NCBI GenBank assembly: GCA_036804505.1 | Contig: DAIRSI010000007.1 | Span: 62,001-126,000, forward strand | DNA length: 64,000 bases | From: Phocaeicola_A sp036804505 | GTDB lineage: Bacteria; Bacteroidota; Bacteroidia; Bacteroidales; Bacteroidaceae | Direction of reading: 5' to 3' | Shown: in pieces, positions 33,275-42,984 of the stretch | Numbering within the stretch: the first letter of the stretch is position 1 | Layout: each line of letters opens with the position of its first letter | The notes under the pieces: model-generated | The model's database searches: none | What the model was told of the DNA's origin: nothing | What the model saw: the letters and a program-made list of their open reading frames with translations, nothing else | Translations under genes and position numbers: made by a program

Positions 33275-36200
33275 ATGAAAACAGAAATCAGATTCCGAAG
33301 ACTGATTTTGGCAGGTATGTTTTTAGGGAGTACGTTTTCACTTTGGGGACAAAATGTTACCCTGAAGTTCGAAAATGCAAAATTTGAAAATATCTTGGCT
33401 GCCATTAAATCTCAAACAGGTTATTCTTTGGTTTTCAGTGATCAGCTTGTAGATGTGAATCGAAAAGTGTCTATTGATGTGAAGGGAATTGCTCTGCAAA
33501 AGGCTATTGACCAACTCTTGGCTGGAACCAATGTTTCGGCTGAAATAAGAAACAATAGAATTTATTTCATCTCAAAAGAAACTCAGACAAAAGATTCAAA
33601 AGCCACTCCTCGTAAAATCTCGGGAATAGTCAAAGATACCAATGGAGAAACAATCATTGGTGCCAATGTCCTGGTAAGAGGAACGAATAATGGAACAATA
33701 ACCAATGTCAATGGTGAATTTTCTCTGGATGGAGTAAAAAGGGGAGATGTATTGCAAGTTTCCTATATCGGTTTTGCTACATTGGAGATTCCATATACAG
33801 GTCAAGCCCTTGGAACTATTAAATTGTCCGAAGATGCCAAGACTCTTAAGGAAGTGGTTGTTACGGCATTGGGCATCAAGCGTGAAAAAAAGGCCTTGGG
33901 TTATGCAATGCAGGAATTAAAAGGAGATGAATTGATTAATTCGCGCGAGCCGAATGTCACGAATGCTTTGTCGGGTAAAGTTTCCGGATTGCAGATTGTC
34001 CGTTCAAGTAACGGTCCGGGAGCTTCTTCCAAGATTCAGTTGCGTGGTAGTAATTCAGTTACCGGTTTGAACCAGCCCTTGATTGTTGTCGATGGAATTC
34101 CTATGGATAACTTCATCGGTTCGAGTAACAATGACTATTGGAATCCTTCTGCCGATATGGGTAATGGTCTTTCTGATATCAATCCCGAAGATATTGCCAG
34201 CATGTCTGTGCTGAAAGGTGCTTCGGCAGCTGCTTTGTACGGTTCCCGTGCAGGTAATGGTGTCATTTTAATAACGACCAAGACCGGAAGAAAGAATGAC
34301 GGACTGGGAATTACAATCTCAAGTTCGGTTTCTGCTGAAACTTTATTTATGAATCCGGAAATGCAGAATAGCTTCGGTCAAGGTTCTTTAGGAACTTATG
34401 ATGAACTTCGTTCTACCAGTTGGGGACCAAAGATAGAAGGCCAGTCTTATAAGAAATGGGATGGGACTAACGCGACAATGCAAGCTTATGATAATGTTAA
34501 GAATTATTTTAAGACAGGAACAAACTTTACGGAGAATATCTCTTTTTCTCAGCAGTACAATAACACCTCTGTATATACTTCTTTGACCCAGATGGATGAC
34601 AAAAGTAAAATTCCAGGGGCTACTTTATCCAGAACAAATCTAACGCTGCGTGCTCTTTCTAAATTTGGAAAGAACGACAGATGGACATTGGATGCAAAGG
34701 TGCAATATATTAACGCAAATGCTGAAAACAGACCTATTAGCGGAAGTAATTCTTCTAACGTATTCTCTACAATCTATCAGTTGCCGCGTTCTATGGACAT
34801 CCGTGATTTTTCTGCAGGCAGAGATGATAATGGTAAAATGATATGGTATGGAGGTGGTCAGCAAATCAATCCATATTGGGCTTCCAAATATATATATAAT
34901 CAAGACGTTCGTGATCGTTTCCTGATGTTCGGTTCTTTGAAGTATGCTTTCACTGATTGGTTGAATGCAGAGGTAAGAGGCGGTAGCGATATGTATTTCA
35001 CTGATTATACTTCTAAAACTTATGCAGGCAGTCCTTTGACAAATAGCGGACGTTACAGTAACGGACAAGATAGATTCTATGAAAACAATTACAGCTTTTT
35101 GATTTCTGCCCAAAAAGATAATTTATTTGGGAAATGGGGAGGAGCTGCTACTTTTGGCGGAAACCTGATGTCTCGTTTGAAAAAGAAAGTTACAGCATCT
35201 CCAGATGAACTGAATGTTCCCAATTTGTTTACTTTGGGTAATGCAAAAACTAAAATTAATGGATCGGAAGAATACAACCGTAAAAAGATCAATTCCTTGT
35301 ATGGAACTCTACAAGTAAATTATGATGGATTTTTCTTTGTTGATGCAACATTCCGTAATGACTGGTCATCTACTTTAAGTAAAACGAATCGTTCATTTTT
35401 CTATCCGTCCATATCTACATCTTGGGTTATTTCGGATATGTTGAATAAAATGGAAAAACCATTACCCAATTGGTTCACTTTTGCAAAAGTACGTGCTTCT
35501 TTTGCTCAGGTAGGTAATGATATGGATGCTTATCAGTTGTATAATACCTATTCAATTGGCAATGACCCGGAAGGCAATACAACAGTTTCAACAAAAAATA
35601 CTTTATATAATGAGAATGTGCGTTCCGAACTTATTTCTTCTTGGGAAGCCGGAATGGAATTACGATTCTTCAATAACCGTTTAGGTCTGGACTTTGCATG
35701 GTATAAGTCTAATGCACGTCGCCAGTTATTGAATTTACCGATGGATCCTTTGTCGGGCTATTCAAACAAGAAGATAAATGCAGGTGACATTCAGAACTCC
35801 GGTATCGAGTTGATGTTGAACGCACGTCCTGTTCAAACAGCTAGTGGATTTACATGGGATTTGATGTTTAACTTCTCAAAGAATACCAACAAAATCATTG
35901 AATTGACTCCGGATATCAAACTTTATTCTTTGGGAGGATATGATAATGTACAGGTATATGCTACTGCAGGAGGCTATTATGGTGAAATATGGGGAACTCA
36001 ATTTAAACGCGTGAAAGACGAAAAGTCTCCTTACTATGGCAAAATGATTGTGACTAAAGATGGTTTGCCCACAGGTGATACCGAAAAGGTTAAATTGGGC
36101 AATCAGCAACCGGATGCCTTGCTGGGCGTTACTTCAACGTTCGGATATAAGGGATGGTCTTTCAGCTTCCTTGTTGACAGCCGCTTCGGAGGCAGTATTT

Positions 36201-36658
36201 TCTCTGGAACAAATCAGGCAATGCAAGCTTCAGGAACAGCAGCCGTTACGGTAAAGAATGGAGAGCGTCCTGATATGGTTTTGGATGCGGTATATTTGGA
36301 TGACAGTGGTAATTTCCAGCAAAATAAATCCAGTATCACCACACAACAGTACTGGGAAACAGTTACAAGCAGTACCGGTAACTTGGGAATCAGTGAAGCA
36401 AACGTATATAGTGCAACAAACATCCGCTTGCGTAATCTCTCTTTGAATTATTCATTCGGCAGAAAACTGTTGGCTAAAACACCTATTCGTCAGTTAAAGG
36501 TTGGCGTTAGCTGTAACAATGTTTGGATGATTAAGAGTCATTTGAATGGAGTGGATCCAGAGTCAGTATATGCAACCAGTACAAATGCTACGGGTTTTGA
36601 AAGTGGTGGCTCACCTACTTCACGAAATTTCTTATTCAATGTAACCCTTGGATTCTAA
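33275..36658 (+). CDS. SusC/RagA TonB-dependent transporter with STN domain (locus B)
   Basis: The 1127-residue outer-membrane transporter has a signal peptide to about residue 25 (FSLWGQ). An STN domain follows (about 30-97: FENILAAIKSQTGYSLVFSD), then a CarboxypepD_reg-like domain (about 113-190). The plug has LKEVVVTALGIKREKKALGYAM and VLKGASAAALYGSRAGNGV, and the barrel ends FNVTLGF. The VVTALGIKRE plug start marks the SusC subgroup that pairs with SusD-like_2 proteins, as here (36680). The STN domain links it to the upstream FecR/ECF pair. No carbohydrate enzyme is nearby, so the substrate may not be a polysaccharide. Confidence 0.95.
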   Translation: MKTEIRFRRLILAGMFLGSTFSLWGQNVTLKFENAKFENILAAIKSQTGYSLVFSDQLVDVNRKVSIDVKGIALQKAIDQLLAGTNVSAEIRNNRIYFISKETQTKDSKATPRKISGIVKDTNGETIIGANVLVRGTNNGTITNVNGEFSLDGVKRGDVLQVSYIGFATLEIPYTGQALGTIKLSEDAKTLKEVVVTALGIKREKKALGYAMQELKGDELINSREPNVTNALSGKVSGLQIVRSSNGPGASSKIQLRGSNSVTGLNQPLIVVDGIPMDNFIGSSNNDYWNPSADMGNGLSDINPEDIASMSVLKGASAAALYGSRAGNGVILITTKTGRKNDGLGITISSSVSAETLFMNPEMQNSFGQGSLGTYDELRSTSWGPKIEGQSYKKWDGTNATMQAYDNVKNYFKTGTNFTENISFSQQYNNTSVYTSLTQMDDKSKIPGATLSRTNLTLRALSKFGKNDRWTLDAKVQYINANAENRPISGSNSSNVFSTIYQLPRSMDIRDFSAGRDDNGKMIWYGGGQQINPYWASKYIYNQDVRDRFLMFGSLKYAFTDWLNAEVRGGSDMYFTDYTSKTYAGSPLTNSGRYSNGQDRFYENNYSFLISAQKDNLFGKWGGAATFGGNLMSRLKKKVTASPDELNVPNLFTLGNAKTKINGSEEYNRKKINSLYGTLQVNYDGFFFVDATFRNDWSSTLSKTNRSFFYPSISTSWVISDMLNKMEKPLPNWFTFAKVRASFAQVGNDMDAYQLYNTYSIGNDPEGNTTVSTKNTLYNENVRSELISSWEAGMELRFFNNRLGLDFAWYKSNARRQLLNLPMDPLSGYSNKKINAGDIQNSGIELMLNARPVQTASGFTWDLMFNFSKNTNKIIELTPDIKLYSLGGYDNVQVYATAGGYYGEIWGTQFKRVKDEKSPYYGKMIVTKDGLPTGDTEKVKLGNQQPDALLGVTSTFGYKGWSFSFLVDSRFGGSIFSGTNQAMQASGTAAVTVKNGERPDMVLDAVYLDDSGNFQQNKSSITTQQYWETVTSSTGNLGISEANVYSATNIRLRNLSLNYSFGRKLLAKTPIRQLKVGVSCNNVWMIKSHLNGVDPESVYATSTNATGFESGGSPTSRNFLFNVTLGF

Positions 36659-36679
36659 TTACTAAAAAAGAGCGAAAAT

Positions 36680-38599
36680 ATGAAAACAATAAATAAATTA
36701 ACATATACATTTGGTATAGTGTCATTGATATTTACTTCATGTTCGGATTTTGAGGAAGTAAATACCGACCCGACAGCCACAACAATTGACCAGGCACGTG
36801 TTGAATATGCGATAAATAAATCCATTACCGATGCTCAACAGGACCCTGATGTTGCAGAACGGGCTTTTGTCTTGAATTGGAAAACCGCAAGCCGACAGCA
36901 TTTTTCATCGGGATTGGCTACAGGTTCATACAATAATGATTGGATCACTGCCTATTATAACCAATCAGCAGGTTGGCAGAAGTCGGCAGCATTAGCCATT
37001 AAGCTGGCAGATGATAAAATTCAAAAGGGATTGACCGGACACGATGCCGACATGATTCCTAATATGAAACAAGTTGCCCGGATATGGCGTGCTTATCTGA
37101 TGAGTGAATTTGCCGATAATTTCGGAGTGCTTCCTAAAGATGCTTTTCAGGGAGTGAATCCTGAGTTCAACAGCACAAAGGATGTTTATTACTTTATGTT
37201 GGATGAGCTGAAAGATGCAGTTAAAAACATCAATACAAGTATCAGTCCTAGCGATACTGAGAAGAAATATGACCGTGCCTATAATTTTGATTTGAAGAAA
37301 TGGGTGAAATTTGCGAACTCCATGCGTATGCGTTTATCCATGCGTTTGTCGGAGGTTGATCCGGCAAAAGCAAAGGCGGAGTTTGAAGATGCGGCAAAAG
37401 GCAGCTATATTTCTGCTAATTCAGAGAATTTCGCGATAGCGGAAAAACCGGGATGGGATGCTCTTACCGGTGTGATGAGCCGCGAATGGAATTCCCAGCA
37501 ACTCTCTGCAACATTAAAGAATTTGATGTGCGGATTGGGAGGCGTGAAAACATCAGTTCAGCTGACCGATCAAAAATACCAAGCTTATATCAAGCCTGCA
37601 GATTACATAGGAGTACGATATGAGAATCATTATTCTTTGTTCACAAGCGACCCTTGTGCCGGATTCTGGTTTGATGGTCTTCCTAATATGAATGACCCGC
37701 GTGCTTATGCTTTATTTTCAATTCCCGGTGATTTCACCAATCCTCAGTTCTGTTTTTATCCTTCTTGGGATAATTCCGCAAAAACGGTTAAAAGGACTTT
37801 ACTTAAGGACGATAAAACGTCAACCTTGGAAGAGATTGATGCCACTTATTGCTGGAATGCCCCTGCAATCGGTAGCCATGGTGACAAAGGTGTTTTGAAT
37901 AAAGTATATACATATAATGGCACGAATCCACGTCTGGTACTGAAATATAGGAATAGTAAAAGTTCTAGAATTTTCTTTGGTGCGTGGGAGTCCTATTTCT
38001 TGATAGCTGAGGCATCCGTAAGAGGATGGACTGTTCCTCTCAGTGGAAAAGCAGCATACGAAAACGGTATTACGGCTAGTTTCGAATACAACGGAGTATC
38101 CCAGTTCGTAACTTCCTATTTGGCATCAACAGAGTACAACAATGTTGGCACGTCCGTAGCATGGGATCATGTGACAGAACCTGCTCCTACCAAAACAATG
38201 AAAATGATTGACGGCTATACAAAAAATGAACAGTCATTTACCTACACATATCCGGTTGCATCACAGACATTGTACAAGAAAGCGTTGAATGACAAGCTGA
38301 CAAAAATCATTACTCAGAAGTTCATTGCCAATGTTCCTTGGTTGCCTATGGAGTCATGGTCAGACCATCGCCGTTTAGGCTTGCCGTTCTTTGAAACTCC
38401 GGCAGTGGAACAACCTCTGATCTATATGCCTTCTCTGACTAAGACAAATTACATGAATCAGACTATTCAATTCTTCCCGCAGAGATTGAAATTCCCTGCT
38501 AGTTTGGCAAACAGTAATCCGGAAGGATATAAGAAAGCCGTGGAAGTATTGGGTGGAATAGATGATGTCTTTACTCCATTATGGTGGGCAAAACATTGA
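36680..38599 (+). CDS. SusD-like_2 family surface lipoprotein (locus B)
   Basis: The 639-residue lipoprotein has lipobox LIFTSC (cysteine at about 21), followed by SDFEEVNTDPT, the usual start of the SusD-like_2 family (PF12771 type). Typical internal segments are MKQVARIWRAYLMSEFADNFGVLP and IITQKFIANVPWLPMESWSDHRRLGLPFF near the C-terminus. It is longer than classic SusD. It starts 21 bases after susC and is followed by a GC-rich terminator. Confidence 0.92.
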   Translation: MKTINKLTYTFGIVSLIFTSCSDFEEVNTDPTATTIDQARVEYAINKSITDAQQDPDVAERAFVLNWKTASRQHFSSGLATGSYNNDWITAYYNQSAGWQKSAALAIKLADDKIQKGLTGHDADMIPNMKQVARIWRAYLMSEFADNFGVLPKDAFQGVNPEFNSTKDVYYFMLDELKDAVKNINTSISPSDTEKKYDRAYNFDLKKWVKFANSMRMRLSMRLSEVDPAKAKAEFEDAAKGSYISANSENFAIAEKPGWDALTGVMSREWNSQQLSATLKNLMCGLGGVKTSVQLTDQKYQAYIKPADYIGVRYENHYSLFTSDPCAGFWFDGLPNMNDPRAYALFSIPGDFTNPQFCFYPSWDNSAKTVKRTLLKDDKTSTLEEIDATYCWNAPAIGSHGDKGVLNKVYTYNGTNPRLVLKYRNSKSSRIFFGAWESYFLIAEASVRGWTVPLSGKAAYENGITASFEYNGVSQFVTSYLASTEYNNVGTSVAWDHVTEPAPTKTMKMIDGYTKNEQSFTYTYPVASQTLYKKALNDKLTKIITQKFIANVPWLPMESWSDHRRLGLPFFETPAVEQPLIYMPSLTKTNYMNQTIQFFPQRLKFPASLANSNPEGYKKAVEVLGGIDDVFTPLWWAKH

Positions 38600-38722
38600 T
38601 GGAATAAGTCATATAACTAAAAACGACACTATTTGATTAATAAATTTGCATTGGTTAATTGCCTTTTTTAAGGCTTTTAGATAGGTTGAGATTTGTTTTA
38701 CTTAGGGAAAGTGTCGGTTTAT

Positions 38723-38766
38723 GGGGCGGTTTCACGATTTTAGAATCGAGGGGCCGCCCCTTTTTT
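38723..38766 (+). terminator. intrinsic terminator of locus B
   Basis: Arms GGGGCGG (38723-38729) and CCGCCCC (38754-38760) enclose a nested CGATT/AATCG hairpin and are followed by T6. Confidence 0.9.
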
Positions 38767-38767
38767 A

Positions 38768-39388
38768 TTAAGAAGAAAGATTGTTTCTCTTTAAATATTC
38801 AGAGGGAGTCATTCCATATTCATTTTTAAAGAATTCTCGATAATGATTGAGATTGTTGAATCCGCATTTGTATGCGGCTTCTGAGATATTACAAGAACCG
38901 CTTACCAGTAATTTTAAACTGTTTCTCAAACGTATTTTTCTAATGAATTCATTTGCTGAAACATTTGTCAGTCCTTTAATTTTTCGATAGAATGTGGAGT
39001 GACTCATATTCATTTTATCAGAGATATTTTCGATGTTCATACCATCCGAATCCATGTTTTGTTCGATGAAATCGGTTAGTTTTTTCAAAAAATCTTCATC
39101 TAACTTGTTCATGATAATAGAATTCTCTTCATTAATGGGTTCAATGGATTTTGTCTGTTTAGCAATTTGCTGTGCAAGTTTTTTTCTTGATATTAAGAGA
39201 TTCTTTATTCTGGATTGTAGAAGATTAGCACTAAATGGTTTTGTCAAATAGGAGTCTGCTCCGCTTTCATAGCCTTCTTCTTTATCGCGATTGGTATCTT
39301 TTGCCGTTAGTAGAATAATGGGTATGTGACTTGTACGTACATCTTGTTTTATTAATTTACATAACTCAATTCCATCCATCTCTGGCAT
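38768..39388 (-). pseudogene. HTCS regulator, C-terminal part after a frameshift (receiver end and AraC domain)
   Basis: This open frame begins MPEMDGIELCKLIKQD in the middle of a receiver domain. It has the conserved lysine context YLTKPF and ends in an AraC-type helix-turn-helix (AAYKCGFNNLNHYREFFKNEYGMTPSEYL). It is the remainder of the hybrid regulator encoded upstream in another frame. Deleting one base in the A7 run at 39430-39436 joins the two into about 1347 residues and restores PDIIISDIIMPEMDG with the phospho-acceptor aspartate. Whether this is a real mutation, a phase-variable tract or a sequencing slip cannot be told here. Confidence 0.85.
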
Positions 39389-42300
39389 AATGATATCGCT
39401 GATAATAATATCCGGGATAGTACTTAATATTTTTTTGCCACCCTTCTTTTCCGTTGCAAGCAGTAATGACCCGATAATTCATTTTGAAGGATGTTGAAAT
39501 ATATTCGCGAATATCATCATTATCTTCAACTATCATTAATAGAGGTATGTTATCGGTTATATTTTCATACTTCAAGTCTTTTTCTTTTATGACAGGTTTT
39601 TCTATGTCCTTTTGTTCTTTATGTAATGCATTCGGGTAGTTATAGTCTTTCAGAAGTCGGACACGGAAGATAGAACCTTTACCTTCAATGCTTTCTACTT
39701 TGATATCACCTTCATGAAGTTCTATCAGAGACTTTACCAAATGCAGTCCTATACCAGTCCCTGAAGTCTGATGCTCATTTTGTACACGATAGAATCGTTC
39801 AAATATATGTGGAAGGAATTTCGCATTGATTCCGATTCCAGTATCTTTTATTTCTATTTCTATATATTTTTTGCCACTTTCATCTATAGAAGACAAACTT
39901 AATGTTATTTCTCCTTCATGGGTGTATTTGAATGCATTTGAAAGTAAATTGTTTAAAATCATTTCAATTATATCTGCATCAAAATATAAACAGGTGTGTG
40001 GTGTTTCTATGTTGATTTTAAAGTTAACTTTGGAATTAACGTTCATTTCTTTGAAACGGAGGCCTGTTTCCATTACGAAATTATTTATGTCTCCTTTTGA
40101 TACGGATAATTTACGATTTTGTGTTTCCGTTTTTCTGAATTCAAGGAGCTGATTGATTAAATGCAGTAATTTTATCGCACTATTATATATCATAAATATC
40201 TGTTTGGAATATGCTGATGGCAATTTTTTATCTTTTGAAAGATCTTCCAATGGCCCTAGAATTAAAGTTAAAGGAGTACGTAATTCGTGAGTGATATTTG
40301 TATAAAAACGAAGTTTTTCTTCATTTAGTTCTTGTTTGTCTTGAATTTTTTTTCGTTCAACTTCAAGCGAACTTTCTATGGCTAGTTTTCGCTTGTAATT
40401 ACGAAGAACAAAATAGGTAAAAAGACCGATAAGTGATATGTAAAACATCCATGCATACCAAGCTTGCCAGATAGGAGGAAATATATGTATGGTAATGGAA
40501 GATACGTTTTTTTCATCCCAAGATTGATTTTTTACTCTTGCTTTGACTTTAAAAATGTATTTTCCAAAAGGCAGATTACGAAAAGTAATTTGATTTTCTC
40601 CGTTAGTATTAAACCATTTATTGTTGGTTTCATCAATACAGTATGCGTATTCTATTTGGGAATTTTGTGCATAATTAGGGACAGAGAAAGTTATTCTAAA
40701 TGAATTTTGGTTGTATGATAGTTTTATTTCATTATTATCAGATAATGTAATGCTTTTTTCTATCCCATTCTTAGAATTACTTTTCAATAAGGAACAATCA
40801 ATGATTTGAACATGTTCAACCTTTTGACAAGTTCGTAAAAGTTTAGAATTGAAATAACAGACACCGTTAAGTGATCCGAAATAGAGGTCACCGTTTTGTG
40901 CAATAGCTGAAGCTGCATCAGTATAATCGCCCATTGGAGCTCCATCATGATAATCGTAATTAGCGAATTGGTTTCTTTGAGGAATCCAGCGTGAAATTCC
41001 TTTATCAGTACTTACCCAGATGTGGTGATATCGGTCTTCTTCTATACTATAGACCCTATGACCTTCAAGACCTTGTTCATGGGTATATCTTTTGTAATGA
41101 TTGAAATCATGACAAGAAGGGAACATGGTCAAACCGTTATGAGAACCTATCCATATTTGGCCTTTACTATCTACAAATATTTTATATACAATATTAGATA
41201 TAAAATCGGACTTATTGTAAAAGTGTTTGATTAATATCTTGTTACTATTAAAAATAAAGGTTCCCAGATTTGCAGTCCCTAACCATAATCTTCCTAGATT
41301 GTCCCGAATAATACTGGATACACTTGAATTTATCAAGACCTTGTTTATTTGAGTTTCGGGATATAATTTATTATCTTTATAAGTGTTTATTCCATACTCT
41401 CTTCCTATCCATAATGTTCCATCCTTGTCTTCCAAAAAATCAAGTACGTCAATGTATTTTTGTCCCAGATCTATGCGACTTATTTTTCCATTGTCGGGAG
41501 AAAGTTTTAATAATCCGTCATCGTATACACCTAACCAAATGCATCCTTTTTTGTCTTGATGTATTGCTGTTATTTGAGTAATTTTTCTCGTTAAATAGGG
41601 CGTTATATCATATTTTTTTACTAACGTATTCCCTTTAAACACTACCAATTCATTTTCACTTCCTATCCAAACTTGTTGTTTTTTATCAATATAGATAGCC
41701 CAGGCTGATTTGTATTTTAAATTTTTATAGCTATTGTCATAATATGGCAGAATTGAAAAAACAGGTTGTTTATGTGAGATAAAATCGAGTCCTTGGCCAT
41801 AATTACCTATCCAGATATTTCCAAACGAATCTTGGAACACATTCCTGATATGAGGAGATGAAAGCCCGAAACCTTTATCTCCGTTTATGATATTTTGGAA
41901 GGCTGCTTTTTCAAAGCCTGTATATTCTACATCTTTTAAATTGAGTATGCTGATGCCTCCGCTATCTGTTCCAATCCATAAGGTCCCATCTTTCATTTCA
42001 TGTATGCTGTAAATATGGTCTGATATAATAGTATTTGGATTATTGTTGTCATGATGAAATGAGATGAATTGCCGGGTATTTTGATTAAATAATGCCAATC
42101 CTGAATTTGTTCCTATCCAGATATGTTGCAGGTGATCTTGAAATATTGTGTATATTCTATTTCCAGGCAAGCTGGTTGGCATTGAATTCTCATGATTGAA
42201 ATGTATGGCTCTTTTTTTCTTCAAGTCAATTATAGAAAGGCCATTGTTTATGGAACAAGGTGCGTACAACAAGCCATCTTGCGCTTCATAAATAAAGGAA

Positions 42301-42812
42301 TAGTTTTCATCTAAGTCTTTAATGTTCTTTTTATTATAGCAAATGAGAGATTTTTTAGGGATATCAAAATATAATATGGATTTATTATTTGTTGCGAACC
42401 AGATATTTCCATTTCTTGCGAGCGAGATATTGCTGATGTTCATTTTGTTTAGTCGTTTGTTTGGAATAATCACACGATAATGTTGTGTTGTACAATCCAT
42501 AAAAATTATGCCTCTTCTGGGGTCTATCATCCAAAAACCATTCCTATATTTATCGTAGCAAATGTTGTGTATTTCGTTGGATGGGATTTCTGAGTTGTCT
42601 TTTGAATAAATACTGAAATTATGCCCGTCAAAACGATTTAATCCTATTTCAGTACCAAACCACATGCATCCTTTGGCATCTTGGGCTATATATGTAATAT
42701 AATTATTGGAGAGCCCATCTTCAACGCCTAAATGCTTGAATGAATAAGTTTGGCTGTAAATTGTCAAATATTCATTTATTAGAATAAGGAAGAAAATAAA
42801 GACCTTTCTCAT
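39366..42812 (-). pseudogene. hybrid two-component system (HTCS) sensor, N-terminal part, frameshifted
   Basis: Starting at MRKVFIFFLILINEY (42812), the protein has a signal peptide and about 14 Reg_prop-type propeller repeats (e.g. GCMWFGTEIGLNRFDG, WIGTNSGLALFN). A Y_Y_Y domain precedes one membrane helix (WMFYISLIGLFTYFVL). The histidine kinase core follows: ITHELRTPLTLILG, NNLLSNAFKYT, DTGIGI and GTGIGLHLVKSL. The receiver starts LLMIVEDNDDIREYI, then the frame is lost at the A7 run 39430-39436 and ends 21 codons later. In an intact HTCS the periplasmic propellers bind an oligosaccharide and the AraC end activates the divergent susC operon at 42985. As read here the phospho-acceptor and DNA-binding parts are disconnected. 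Confidence 0.9.
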
Positions 42813-42984
42813 GGAATAAAAATATAGAAGGTTAATTATCAATACAAAAATAATGAAAAAAATGATACAATATTTGTCATTAATCGTCCATAATTAATCT
42901 TGACAGATAAGTTAATATTGTCTGACTGATTTTGTACCATACGCCTGTTCTTTTTTAAAATACTTTTACGGCAATTTTAAAAAA
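42813..42984. promoter_or_regulatory. divergent HTCS/susC control region (locus C)
   Basis: These 172 AT-rich bases separate the HTCS start from the susC start. The HTCS binding site and both promoters should lie here. I could not pick a convincing TAnnTTTG box or direct repeat. Confidence 0.4.

Noticed and set aside
34640..35113. 157-codon minus-strand frame inside the locus B susC
   Set aside because: It overlaps conserved SusC barrel coding sequence and shows no recognisable domain.
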